This document shows positions 15,927 to 24,693 of a stretch of DNA of 35,080 nucleotides, one piece after another (the stretch's first letter is position 1; each line of letters starts with the position of its first letter). The notes beneath the pieces were generated by a model, which ran no database searches, was not told the DNA's origin, and saw only the letters and a program-made list of their open reading frames with translations. Both the position numbers and the translations under genes were made by a program. This DNA is from Gammaproteobacteria bacterium (GTDB taxonomy: Bacteria; Pseudomonadota; Gammaproteobacteria; S012-40), in the NCBI GenBank assembly GCA_029883265.1, contig JAOUJM010000022.1:1-35080 (forward strand), read 5' to 3'.

Positions 15927-17132
15927 TTAGACATTGAGTAACAAACGGCTGGGGTCTTCGATGAAGTTTTTAATTGCGACAAGAAATTGTACCGCCTCCC
16001 GCCCGTCAATGATTCGATGGTCATACGATAAGGCAACATACATCATCGGTCGAATAACAATTTCACCATCCTCCACCATGGGTCGTTGTTGCACTTTATG
16101 CATACCTAAAATCGCACTTTGTGGAGGATTTAATATGGGTGTTGACATAAGCGAACCGAAAACACCGCCGTTGGTAATTGAAAACGTACCGCCGGTGATT
16201 TCTTCCATGGAGAGTTTGCCATCTTTGGCTTTTTGGCCATATTCGGCAATTTGTTTTTCGATTTGAGCGATACTCATTTGATTGGCATCGCGTAAAATCG
16301 GTACTACCAGTCCTCGTGGGGAACCGACGGCAATACCGATATCAAAATAACCGTGGTAAACAATATCATTATTATCAATCGATGCATTCACGGCGGGGAA
16401 TAAGCTCAAGGCTTCCACTGTGGCTTTTACAAAAAATGACATAAAACCTAATCGTGCTTCGTGTTTTTTCTCGAATTCCTCTTTATACCGATTTCGAATG
16501 TCCATAACCGGTTGCATATTGATTTCGTTAAAAGTAGTCAATATTGCGGCTGTTTGTTGTGCTTCAACCAAACGCTCGGCAATTCGTGTGCGTAAGCGAG
16601 TCATAGCGACACGTTTTTCCGGGCGAGCACCGGTGGGTAGTTGTGTTGGTGCGCTATGGTTAGGTTGAGTTTCGTCAATGTTGCTAGCGGCAGCTAATAC
16701 GTCTTCTTTTAAAATTCGACCATCGCGACCACTGCCGCGGACTTGATTGCGGTCCATATTATTTTCGGCCATGAGTTTGGCCGCCGCAGGATTAATTTTT
16801 GTTTCGGCATTGCTTGTGACCGCTGGTGTTTCGTTTGCCGCCGATGAATGCGCTTCGGTCTTCGTAGCATCTGGGACTGGGGATTCTGCAATTGCGGTTT
16901 CATCTATTTTTGCGATGACTTGTTCGCTAACCACCGTAGCACCTTCGGCTTGCAATACTTCCAGTATGACGCCATTACTCGGCGCCGGAATTTCAAAAAC
17001 GACTTTATCGGTTTCTATATCTGCGATAATTTCATCGCGCTCCACCGGGTCACCCGCTTTTTTATTCCAATTGACAATGATCCCGTCGTTTACCGATTCA
17101 GGGAATACGGGAACTTTTACTTCAACCGTCAT
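15927..17132 (-). CDS. sucB: 2-oxoglutarate dehydrogenase E2, dihydrolipoyl succinyltransferase SucB
   Basis: A 401-residue E2 subunit with one lipoyl domain (lipoylated Lys43 in [11 protein letters not shown]), a variable Ala/Thr/Pro-rich linker, a peripheral subunit-binding domain (about 113-150, [19 protein letters not shown]), a second linker, and the catalytic acyltransferase domain ending SYDHRIIDG (H372, D376). It moves the succinyl group from SucA to CoA. Start ATG 17132 follows AAGGA by seven bases. It lies 13 bases after sucA and 17 or more before lpd. Confidence 0.97.
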   Translation of the reverse strand: MTVEVKVPVFPESVNDGIIVNWNKKAGDPVERDEIIADIETDKVVFEIPAPSNGVILEVLQAEGATVVSEQVIAKIDETAIAESPVPDATKTEAHSSAANETPAVTSNAETKINPAAAKLMAENNMDRNQVRGSGRDGRILKEDVLAAASNIDETQPNHSAPTQLPTGARPEKRVAMTRLRTRIAERLVEAQQTAAILTTFNEINMQPVMDIRNRYKEEFEKKHEARLGFMSFFVKATVEALSLFPAVNASIDNNDIVYHGYFDIGIAVGSPRGLVVPILRDANQMSIAQIEKQIAEYGQKAKDGKLSMEEITGGTFSITNGGVFGSLMSTPILNPPQSAILGMHKVQQRPMVEDGEIVIRPMMYVALSYDHRIIDGREAVQFLVAIKNFIEDPSRLLLNV

Positions 17133-17145
17133 AAGCCTATCCTTG

Positions 17146-19965
17146 CTATGCTGGGCCGAGTGCTTTCTCGATCAGCTGTGTTAATTGTTGAACATGTTTC
17201 GCCATATTGCCAACCGCTGGTGCAGCAGAGAATGGTCGGCCGGCGTATTCCAAATAATGCTGTTTTCCCAGCAATGCACGCACATGATGCTGACTGGTAA
17301 ACCAAGAGCCTTGATTTTTTGGCTCTTCCTGACACCAAATAAATTCTTTCGCATTAATATAACGATTTAATTGTTTAGCCATGGCTTTGTCAGGAAAGGG
17401 GTAGAGTTGTTCCATGCGAATAATGGCAACATCGTTACGTTCTCTCTCGCGACGTTTTTCCAATAAATCATAATAGATTTTGCCGCTACACATGACGACA
17501 CGTTTGATGCGCTCATCATCGAGTTCATCAATCTCAGGAATAATTTCTTGGAATTGTCCTCGTGTCAAACTTTCTAAATCGCAACTAGCTAACTTGTGGC
17601 GCAATAAACTTTTAGGCGTCATTACGATTAATGGTTTACGACAAGCCATTAACATTTGACGGCGTAACAAATGAAAAATTTGCGCAGCGCTGGTTGGCAT
17701 GCAGACTTGCACATTATGCTCAGCGCAAAGTTGTAAGTAACGTTCGACACGAGCCGATGAATGTTCTGGGCCCTGGCCTTCATAACCGTGCGGTAACAAC
17801 ATAACTAATCCACATAGACGCTCCCATTTTTGTTCGCCTGCGCTAATGAATTGATCGACAACCACTTGCGCAGTATTAGCAAAATCACCAAATTGAGCTT
17901 CCCAAATATTAAGTGTGCGAGGGTCAGTCGAGGCGTAACCGTATTCAAAGGCGAGTACGGCTTCTTCTGATAATAAAGAATTAATCACTAGAAAGGTGCC
18001 ATGATCAGGCCCAAGCTTGCGCAATGGAATATAAACTTTGCCATCGTTCTGATCGTGTAATGCGACATGGCGATGAAAAAAAGTACCGCGGCCCGTATCT
18101 TGGCCGGTTAAACGAACATTAAATTGTTCATTAAGCAGGCTGGCATACGCGAGTGTCTCTGCGCATCCCCAATCTACAGGTTTTTTTCCGGCAAGCATGT
18201 CACGACGATTTTGATAAATCTTTTTCACGCTAGTATGCAAGGATACCCGCTCGGGAATGTGAGTGATTTTTTCACCCAACTGGCGTAGTAAATTGAGATC
18301 GACGCCGGTGTTGATATCACTGTCATAGGTGTGGCCTAAATAGGGCGTCCATTCTCGCGCATAGGCATATTGAAATTTCTTGCGTTCATAAATATTGTCA
18401 ACCACGCTTTCGCCCAATTCGAGGCAGGTTCGGTATTCATTAACCAAATCTTTATCGGCGTCACCTGGAATTAGATGTTCATCCACTAATTGCTGTGCAT
18501 AAAGCGCACGAGTGGTGGGCTTTGCTTTTATGGTTTTATACATCAGCGGTTGGGTTGCCCAGGGTTCATCGGCCTCGTTATGACCGTGTCGACGATAACA
18601 AACTAAATCGATAACCACGTCTTTATGAAAATTCATACGATAGTCGAGTGCCAATTGGGTAACAAAAATAACCGCTTCTGGATCATCGCCATTCACGTGC
18701 AAGATAGGTGCATTCACCATTTTTGCAACATCGGTACAATATAAGGTTGAGCGCGCATCGCGTTGATTACTGGTGGTAAAACCAATTTGGTTATTGATAA
18801 CAATATGTACAGTGCCTTTGGTAGAATAACCTCGGGATTGAGACATGTTAAAGGTTTCCATAACCACGCCTTGCCCGGCAAATGCGGCATCACCATGGAT
18901 AATGACTGGAATGACGTCATTACCTTTTTTATCACCACGTCTATCCTGGCGAGCGCGAACGGAGCCTTCGACGACGGGGCCGACAATTTCCAAATGCGAG
19001 GGATTAAACGATAAGGCGACATGGATGGGACCGTCTGAGGTTTTCACATTGGATGAAAACCCTTGATGGTATTTCACATCACCGGAGCGATTTGCATTGG
19101 TTTGTGCGGTACCTTCGAATTCAGAAAATAATTCCGTGGGTGTTTTACCCATGATGTTAACTAAAACGTTTAAGCGTCCACGATGGGCCATGCCGATGGC
19201 AATTTCTTTGACTTTGCTTTTGCCGCCGCGTTGAATGATTTCGTCGAGCATGGGTATAAGGGCTTCTGCGCCTTCCAAAGAAAAACGTTTTTGTCCAACA
19301 TACTTCGTGTGTAAATAACGTTCCAAGCCTTCTGCTGCGGTAAGGCTTTTTAGTAATGCGAGTTTACGTTCACTGGAAAACTGGGGGGTGCAACGGTCTT
19401 TTTCTAATCGGTGTTGAATCCAACGTTTTTCCGTGGCATTGCTGATATGCATATACTCACTACCGACTGAATGGCAATAGGTTTTGTTAAGAATGTCGAT
19501 GATATTTCGCAAACTGGTTTTTTCAACGCCAATCAAAGTGCCCGTTTCAAAAATCGTATCTAGGTCCTGATCGGATAATTCATAACGTGGTAGTGGCCAA
19601 AACGGGCGCCTGTCTTCAAGCGGATTGATTTGTGCTTTGAGATGTCCGCGAAATCGGTAGGCATTGATTAACTGCATAACTCGAACTTGTTTGCGCTGAT
19701 AGTGGAAATCATGACTGCCTGTAGTAACCGTGGCGCTGGGGCGTTGTATGTGTGCGATACCACGCAGGTTGTCTCGAATCGTGCGGTGACTTTGTTCGCC
19801 TTCGGTGTGCAATTGTTGAAACTGTTCCTGCCAATATTCGGAAACAGAACCGGGGTCGCTCAAGAAGTCTTCATAAAGATCTTCTAGGTAGGCAGCATTG
19901 CTTCCGGCAAAAGCTGAGTTTCTCCATAAGGTTTGTAAGTCCTTACCTTTTTTGGCGCTATCCAT
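17146..19965 (-). CDS. sucA: 2-oxoglutarate dehydrogenase E1 SucA
   Basis: A 939-residue thiamine-diphosphate-dependent E1 component (E. coli SucA is of similar length, from memory). Signatures include [17 protein letters not shown], the ThDP/Mg motif [14 protein letters not shown], and [11 protein letters not shown]. The N-terminal E2-binding segment ([19 protein letters not shown]) is present. It decarboxylates 2-oxoglutarate and is the first gene of the operon. The ribosome-binding site is weak (GAAAG around 19977). Confidence 0.98.
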   Translation of the reverse strand: MDSAKKGKDLQTLWRNSAFAGSNAAYLEDLYEDFLSDPGSVSEYWQEQFQQLHTEGEQSHRTIRDNLRGIAHIQRPSATVTTGSHDFHYQRKQVRVMQLINAYRFRGHLKAQINPLEDRRPFWPLPRYELSDQDLDTIFETGTLIGVEKTSLRNIIDILNKTYCHSVGSEYMHISNATEKRWIQHRLEKDRCTPQFSSERKLALLKSLTAAEGLERYLHTKYVGQKRFSLEGAEALIPMLDEIIQRGGKSKVKEIAIGMAHRGRLNVLVNIMGKTPTELFSEFEGTAQTNANRSGDVKYHQGFSSNVKTSDGPIHVALSFNPSHLEIVGPVVEGSVRARQDRRGDKKGNDVIPVIIHGDAAFAGQGVVMETFNMSQSRGYSTKGTVHIVINNQIGFTTSNQRDARSTLYCTDVAKMVNAPILHVNGDDPEAVIFVTQLALDYRMNFHKDVVIDLVCYRRHGHNEADEPWATQPLMYKTIKAKPTTRALYAQQLVDEHLIPGDADKDLVNEYRTCLELGESVVDNIYERKKFQYAYAREWTPYLGHTYDSDINTGVDLNLLRQLGEKITHIPERVSLHTSVKKIYQNRRDMLAGKKPVDWGCAETLAYASLLNEQFNVRLTGQDTGRGTFFHRHVALHDQNDGKVYIPLRKLGPDHGTFLVINSLLSEEAVLAFEYGYASTDPRTLNIWEAQFGDFANTAQVVVDQFISAGEQKWERLCGLVMLLPHGYEGQGPEHSSARVERYLQLCAEHNVQVCMPTSAAQIFHLLRRQMLMACRKPLIVMTPKSLLRHKLASCDLESLTRGQFQEIIPEIDELDDERIKRVVMCSGKIYYDLLEKRRERERNDVAIIRMEQLYPFPDKAMAKQLNRYINAKEFIWCQEEPKNQGSWFTSQHHVRALLGKQHYLEYAGRPFSAAPAVGNMAKHVQQLTQLIEKALGPA

Positions 19966-20473
19966 ATTTTGTGATTCTTTCTAGGTCCGAGTTCCGTCTA
20001 ATTATCTTTCGACCATACTTTTCATATCTATAGGGCAAAATCATTGCCAGCCGTAAAGCTTGCTATTTGTTTTGTAAAACTTTTTTATTGACCAAGAAGT
20101 GTGCTTGGTTTTAATGATTTTGATAAAAAAAACCGTATTAGGTTCAGTTATTCATCTAACTTAAAATAGTTCAGCTTGACTTAAGATAGAATTTCTACTG
20201 TTAGCATCAAGCACAAGTAAACAACAACACCAATGAGAAATTTGGACGTGCGAGGGAAATAACACCAAATAACAAACAATGAATGAGTAACTGTCGCTGC
20301 TTTACACCTTGAGGCGTTTAAGCATAGATATATACATTTTGTTTGTTACGGGGTTAAAACACAACCTAGTTGTGATCTAGATAGTGTAACAAAAGTTTTA
20401 AAAGCACTGTCGGAGCGGGAAGGACATTCTTGGGCACGTGGGGATACGTATAAGCCTAAGAATAGGAGGGGTG
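19966..20473. other. non-coding gap between divergent sucA and PKD gene 1
   Basis: About 500 AT-rich bases with no convincing gene. They must hold the suc operon promoter (- strand) and the first PKD gene promoter (+ strand). An inverted repeat GGCAA-AATCA-TTGCC (20034-20048) lies next to a TATAGA-like -10 box read on the - strand, 70 bases before sucA. TGACTTAAG occurs at 20177-20185 and again at 20631-20639. I cannot place either promoter with assurance. Confidence 0.5.
20309..20336 (+). promoter_or_regulatory. possible sigma-70 promoter for PKD gene 1
   Basis: TTGAGG (20309-20314) and TATACA (20331-20336) are separated by 16 bases. This would give a leader of roughly 320 bases before the ATG at 20667, containing the hairpins described separately. 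Other weak matches exist in this AT-rich gap. Confidence 0.3.
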
Positions 20474-20623
20474 ATGAAGTATACGATCAGGCAACAGTCT
20501 GGCGCTTCGCTCAATAATATTTTCCTCTATCGGTTTCACACCGAGTTCTTAGCTGGCACTCGCCAGCGTACCGTTCCCTCTTTACGCTTGTTAAAACAAG
20601 ACCGAGGAGTTGGTGCTAACTAA
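20474..20623 (+). CDS. possible 49-residue leader peptide upstream of PKD gene 1
   Basis: An ATG four bases after a strong AGGAGG (20464-20469) opens a 49-codon frame, MKYTIRQQSGASL..., ending 43 bases before the PKD gene start. The peptide has no signal sequence, membrane helix or recognised domain. The QQSG segment recalls a prepilin leader, but no hydrophobic helix follows. The frame overlaps three hairpins, so its translation could control the downstream gene. The ribosome-binding spacing is short and the frame may be accidental. Confidence 0.25.
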   Translation: MKYTIRQQSGASLNNIFLYRFHTEFLAGTRQRTVPSLRLLKQDRGVGAN

Positions 20624-20629
20624 TTTAGC
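20531..20629 (+). promoter_or_regulatory. structured 5' leader of PKD gene 1 (four hairpins)
   Basis: Four perfect hairpins lie in a row before the gene: CGGT/ACCG (20531-20543), GCTGGC-ACTC-GCCAGC (20552-20567), CTTGT-TAAA-ACAAG (20587-20600) and GCTAA-CTAAT-TTAGC (20615-20629). The ribosome-binding site AGGGGG and the ATG at 20667 follow. None matches a riboswitch that I recognise. Confidence 0.4.
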
Positions 20630-20666
20630 CTGACTTAAGCTGGGTAATGAAGCATAGGGGGTTCGA

Positions 20667-23600
20667 ATGAACACTAAGGCCTTTTCCGTAGGGAATAAGG
20701 AATCGTCAATAAAGTTCAAGTCACTAGCAGTAGTGCTCTTGGCGTTATTGTTAACGGCTTGTATTGGCGGTGTGCCCGACCAAGAAGACTTTAATAATAG
20801 TGATTTTTCATTGGCGGTTGACGACGATAACGGTCGAGTAAGAAATCTTGCCACGGTTAGTTGGGATGATGATGATAACCAACTTATCGTACGTCTGAGT
20901 GAGCGTAGTCGCAGTAATAATGTTGTCATTCGCGCTGCAGGAACCAATCAGTTGATTGCTAATGTCAATCTTGGTGGTAACCAAGTTCGCGTACGTAACT
21001 CCGATGATGATGACGATGATGACGACCGATCTAGTAGCAATCGCACCTTACGAGTCGATTTAAGCCCTTTTGCCGTACCTTGTCAGGTAGTGGTATCAAC
21101 CTCCGATGGTGTTGGTCGTCCGTTTAATGTTCGTAAAGCGCCGAGCAATTGTCTCGTCTCTGCCGTGAATACATCGCCATTAATCATTAAATCAGCGAAA
21201 TGGGATATTAGTGATAATAAATTAAAAGTAAAAGGTTACGGCGCAGACTTAAATCAGCTTGTGACTATTCGCGATGCAGTTAACGGTACTGTGCTTGGTT
21301 CCGCTGTTGCCAACTCTGTAGGTATTTGGAAACTATCGGTTTATGACTTGTTTGTACCCCCTTGCTCAGTCACTGCGACCGTAGTTGACCAGTTTACTGG
21401 CTATGCTCAATCCAGCACATTGTCGGTACGAAATAGTTCGATTAACTGTAGTGCTATTCCCCCCGTCGGTAACGTTCCCGGTGGAACACAGAATTTCTTA
21501 GAAGGCACTATCAATGTTATTCCCGGCTCTGGTGTTATACAAAATGCTGATGGCACAGTACAAGCTATCTTGCCTGCTAGCATTACCTTCCAAGGTGGAG
21601 CGATTAATCAAAATAACGCAGCTCTTAATTATTTCTGGACATTTGATGGCGCAGTGCCTAATTCGTTGGCACAAAATCCAACGGTTAACTTTAATAACCC
21701 AGGTGTATTCCGCGTAACCTTAACCGTGAGTGATAGTTTTGGTAATCGTGATTTAACCCCTGCGACGATGGTGGTTATTGTAAGCGACAATGTGGCAGTT
21801 AATCGTCCAACCGCAAGTATTGTTAGTCCAGTTTCATCACAAACTATTTCCGCAGGACAATCGGTTTATTTTAGCGCGACCGGTTATAACGCGGGTGATA
21901 TTGGCAACCAACCCTTAAGTTATGTCTGGGATTTTGATGGTGGTTCGAATAATACAACTGTGCAAAATCCAGGTAATGTTGTGTTCTATACGCCTGGCAC
22001 TTATTCGGTTCGTTTAATTGCAGTGGATGCTTGGGGACGAGCTTCAGTACCTGACGTGCGCATTGTGCAAGTCACCCAAGGTACTGGAAATCCAAATGTT
22101 CCTACGACAAATCAAGCGCCAATCGCCAGTATTACTTCGCCAACAGAAACGATTATTCGAGTAAATCCTGGTGGCGTGGTTAATTTCAGTGGTTTCGGTA
22201 GTGATTATGATAATCACACCCCGCTAACTTATCGTTGGGATTTCTCTGCGGGCGCGCCGGTTAGCGTACAGCAAACTGCGATTGCTCAATTTAATACACC
22301 GGGTACTTATCTTGTGACCTTAACTGTATTTGACAGCTTAGGCTTGGCATCGGCTGAACCAGCGGTACGGGTGGTTATTGTTGGTAATACGACGGGTAAT
22401 CCTGGTACTGGTAATGGCACAGGTAATGCGACTATTGGTGATTTCTCGCCAAATGGTACGGTCACATTGCCATCACAAGTGGAGCAGACTATTCAAGTAG
22501 GCCAGTCTTTAGATTTCCGCGCTAGTGGTGTTGATGCCAATGGTGGTGTCGCCAATCTAATCTATATGTGGGATTTTGATGATGCCGCGCCAGATAGCAA
22601 CGTTCAGAACCCAGGTATGGTAACTTTTAATCAAGCCGGTGTTTATCGGGTACGTATGACCGTGCGCAATAGCCAGGGTTATAGTGATCCGTCGCCTGAA
22701 ACTCGCATTATCCGTGTATTACAAAATACCGGTCAGCAGGGTTCGCCAATGGCAACGATCAATACGCCTAACTTGAATAATCAAACCATTAGTGTTGGCG
22801 ACAGCTTGAACTTTAGTGCGACAGCAACCAGTTCAACCGGTCAAGTCATTACTAATACTGCTCAGTTTATTTGGGATTTTGCGGGTGCACGTGAGGATGC
22901 ATTTACCTCTGCACCAGGCAATGTGATTTTCAGTCGAGCCGGTACTTATGATGTGACCTTGTTTGTGAAGGATAACGCAGGACGTGCGTCGAGTTTACAA
23001 ACTCGTCGTATTACTGTGCAAAACATTGGAAATGTGAATCAAGCGCCTAAGGGAGCCATTCAAACACCACTAACCGATGTAATGATTTCAAGCGGTGATA
23101 GCATTAACTTTTATGCTAATGGTTCGGATCCGGATAATGGTACGGGTGTGACTTACACTTGGGCGTTCACCGATATTAATGGCAACACTTTTGGTGCACC
23201 GGCTTCGCGTACCGGAGCGACGCCAGGACTGGTTACCTTTAATCAGCCTGGTGTCTATACGGTAAAACTGGAAATGCGTGACAGCAATAATGCAGTCGAC
23301 CCAAAACCAGAAATGCGCACTATTACTGTAACGTCTAGCGGCGTTAACAGTCAGCCACCGACTGCGACAATCACGACTAGCCATGATAATAGTCAGGTCA
23401 ACGGCACGATTAATATTAATCAAGGGACGTCGATTAGTTTTCAGGGAACGGGCACGGACCCCGATGGCACGGACGCCCTTATTCAATATTATTGGACATT
23501 TTCCGGCGCAGCGGCAGACAGTGATGAACAATTCCCCGGTAATGTGCTTTTCAATAAGCCAGGGACGTTTACTGTATCTCTGAATGTGATTGACGAGTCG

Positions 23601-24302
23601 GGTGTACGCAGTTCTTATCCTGCGACTCGCACCATTCGTGTTCAAGGTAATACGACAATTAGCAATCAAGCACCAAATGGTCAAATTAGCCAACCTGTCA
23701 ACACAGGTACGCAAACCATTTCATTGGGTGACACGATTGTGTTCGAAGCTTCAGCCACGGATACGGATAATAATTATCCATTAACATTGGCGTGGGACTT
23801 TGACACGGCTTCGCCTTCGGTGATTCAAACAATCAATTCGGCTGGACAGACTTCACGTCCAGGCAATGTAACGTTTACTAAAGCGGGAACTTACACGGTG
23901 CGTTTGAATGTCATCGACAGCACTGGTGCGGTAGATAGCACGGCTGATACACGAACGATAATTGTTGCGGGAACTCAGGCGAATAACAATCCGCCAAATA
24001 ATAATCCGCCGGTTTCAGGCAACTTGGTTGCGGTTATTGACCAACCGGTATCAAACCAAACCATTAACGTAGGCGCAAGCTTGAACTTTTCAGGTAGTGC
24101 AAGTGGTACAGCAGCGACGGGTACAGTTAAGTACTACTGGGATTTTTACGGCTTGTCGAATAACTGGCAATTGCAAAATCCGGGCAATGTAGTCTTTACC
24201 AAGAGCGGTGTTTATGAAATTCGTTTACGCGTGGTTGTAAATGAGGGTACCTCGCAAGAATTGGTTTCTGATTATGCGACAAGGACGATCACCGTGCAGT
24301 AG
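20667..24302 (+). CDS. large outer-membrane lipoprotein with nine PKD-like repeats
   Basis: A 1211-residue protein. The signal peptide ends in lipobox LLTAC with Cys32; Ile at +2 predicts outer-membrane sorting. Residues about 60-262 hold two related beta-rich modules of about 100 residues, each closing with a Cys pair (C139/C162 and C233/C261). The first contains an eight-Asp run at 113-120. From about residue 279 to the end there are nine tandem PKD-like Ig-fold repeats. Each has the core W-(D/T)-F-D-G-A near the middle, then NPG-V-F, PGTY-VRLTV-D and a closing ITV strand. There is no enzymatic domain, C-terminal anchor or sorting signal. A surface adhesin, fibre or matrix protein is inferred; the partner is unknown. 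The start is supported by AGGGGG upstream, and an intrinsic terminator follows. Confidence 0.85.
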   Translation: MNTKAFSVGNKESSIKFKSLAVVLLALLLTACIGGVPDQEDFNNSDFSLAVDDDNGRVRNLATVSWDDDDNQLIVRLSERSRSNNVVIRAAGTNQLIANVNLGGNQVRVRNSDDDDDDDDRSSSNRTLRVDLSPFAVPCQVVVSTSDGVGRPFNVRKAPSNCLVSAVNTSPLIIKSAKWDISDNKLKVKGYGADLNQLVTIRDAVNGTVLGSAVANSVGIWKLSVYDLFVPPCSVTATVVDQFTGYAQSSTLSVRNSSINCSAIPPVGNVPGGTQNFLEGTINVIPGSGVIQNADGTVQAILPASITFQGGAINQNNAALNYFWTFDGAVPNSLAQNPTVNFNNPGVFRVTLTVSDSFGNRDLTPATMVVIVSDNVAVNRPTASIVSPVSSQTISAGQSVYFSATGYNAGDIGNQPLSYVWDFDGGSNNTTVQNPGNVVFYTPGTYSVRLIAVDAWGRASVPDVRIVQVTQGTGNPNVPTTNQAPIASITSPTETIIRVNPGGVVNFSGFGSDYDNHTPLTYRWDFSAGAPVSVQQTAIAQFNTPGTYLVTLTVFDSLGLASAEPAVRVVIVGNTTGNPGTGNGTGNATIGDFSPNGTVTLPSQVEQTIQVGQSLDFRASGVDANGGVANLIYMWDFDDAAPDSNVQNPGMVTFNQAGVYRVRMTVRNSQGYSDPSPETRIIRVLQNTGQQGSPMATINTPNLNNQTISVGDSLNFSATATSSTGQVITNTAQFIWDFAGAREDAFTSAPGNVIFSRAGTYDVTLFVKDNAGRASSLQTRRITVQNIGNVNQAPKGAIQTPLTDVMISSGDSINFYANGSDPDNGTGVTYTWAFTDINGNTFGAPASRTGATPGLVTFNQPGVYTVKLEMRDSNNAVDPKPEMRTITVTSSGVNSQPPTATITTSHDNSQVNGTININQGTSISFQGTGTDPDGTDALIQYYWTFSGAAADSDEQFPGNVLFNKPGTFTVSLNVIDESGVRSSYPATRTIRVQGNTTISNQAPNGQISQPVNTGTQTISLGDTIVFEASATDTDNNYPLTLAWDFDTASPSVIQTINSAGQTSRPGNVTFTKAGTYTVRLNVIDSTGAVDSTADTRTIIVAGTQANNNPPNNNPPVSGNLVAVIDQPVSNQTINVGASLNFSGSASGTAATGTVKYYWDFYGLSNNWQLQNPGNVVFTKSGVYEIRLRVVVNEGTSQELVSDYATRTITVQ
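21501..24299 (+). repeat. tandem array of nine PKD-like coding repeats
   Basis: Nine in-frame units of about 270-320 bases encode the repeat domains of the first lipoprotein. Units typically begin near N-Q-A-P or an equivalent and end in T-I-T-V. Protein identity between units is moderate and DNA identity low, which points to an old array rather than recent expansion. The first unit has a long N-terminal insertion and the seventh a longer first loop. Confidence 0.8.
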
Positions 24303-24324
24303 TACGGTTCCAATGATGGATCAG

Positions 24325-24353
24325 GGGGCAGTCTTAGGCTGCCCCTTTTTTTT
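24325..24353 (+). terminator. intrinsic terminator after PKD gene 1
   Basis: GGGGCAG (24325-24331) pairs with CTGCCCC (24339-24345). Two more inner pairs are possible around a TTA loop, and eight T residues follow (24346-24353). It lies 22 bases after the stop, so the two PKD genes are probably transcribed separately. Confidence 0.93.
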
Positions 24354-24610
24354 GCGATAAAGTACTTACTAACCCTTGCAAGCCTGACAGCTGTCGACTA
24401 TCTTTTCTCACTATAAGGTCAATGACTAATTTATAAACTAGAGTACTTGGGGAGCGGGACTCGCCAAAAGTTTGACGGGGTGTCATAGTAAAAAAATCTA
24501 TTTAATAAATTCATAATCTTTTTTGTCTTAATTGTATTTTTTGTCGTACCTGCCACCTACCAGTGGTCTAACACCACCAAGCTAATGAGTGTCCGCTAAT
24601 AAATATGCGC
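24354..24610. other. AT-rich gap upstream of PKD gene 2
   Basis: No gene is visible here. The stretch must hold the promoter of the second PKD gene. TTGACG at 24472-24477 is a fair -35 element, but the hexamer 17 bases on is AATCTA, a poor -10, so I do not call a promoter. TGGGGAGCGGGAC (24458-24470) loosely resembles TCGGAGCGGGAAG in the gap before PKD gene 1. Confidence 0.5.
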
Positions 24611-24672
24611 TCCATCCACGGAGTTTGGGATGGACGTGTTTACACACGTGGGATGTCGTTGACAGCGACATC
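24611..24672 (+). promoter_or_regulatory. structured 5' leader of PKD gene 2 (three hairpins)
   Basis: Three perfect hairpins follow one another: TCCATCC/GGATGGA (24611-24634), CGTGT-TTAC-ACACG (24635-24648) and GATGTCG/CGACATC (24652-24672). The ribosome-binding site GAGGGA (24682-24687) comes ten bases later. The first two stems are directly adjacent and could stack coaxially. An mRNA-stabilising or translation-control leader is inferred; it does not fit a riboswitch family that I know. Confidence 0.55.
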
Positions 24673-24693
24673 GTGCAAGGTGAGGGAACACTC

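Noticed and set aside
20401-20666. Cyclic-di-GMP (GEMM) riboswitch in the leader of PKD gene 1
   Set aside because: It would suit a surface adhesin, but the conserved GEMM-I sequence blocks (such as ACGCAAAGCC) are not present.
23088-23714. 208-codon open frame on the - strand inside PKD gene 1
   Set aside because: It is antisense to a clear repeat protein; the translation is Arg/Ile-rich with no domain and no ribosome-binding site, as expected from the codon pattern of the sense gene.
24589-24693. N-terminal extension of PKD gene 2 to a GTG start
   Set aside because: The stretch forms three perfect hairpins, and the proper ribosome-binding site and lipoprotein signal peptide belong to the ATG at 24694.
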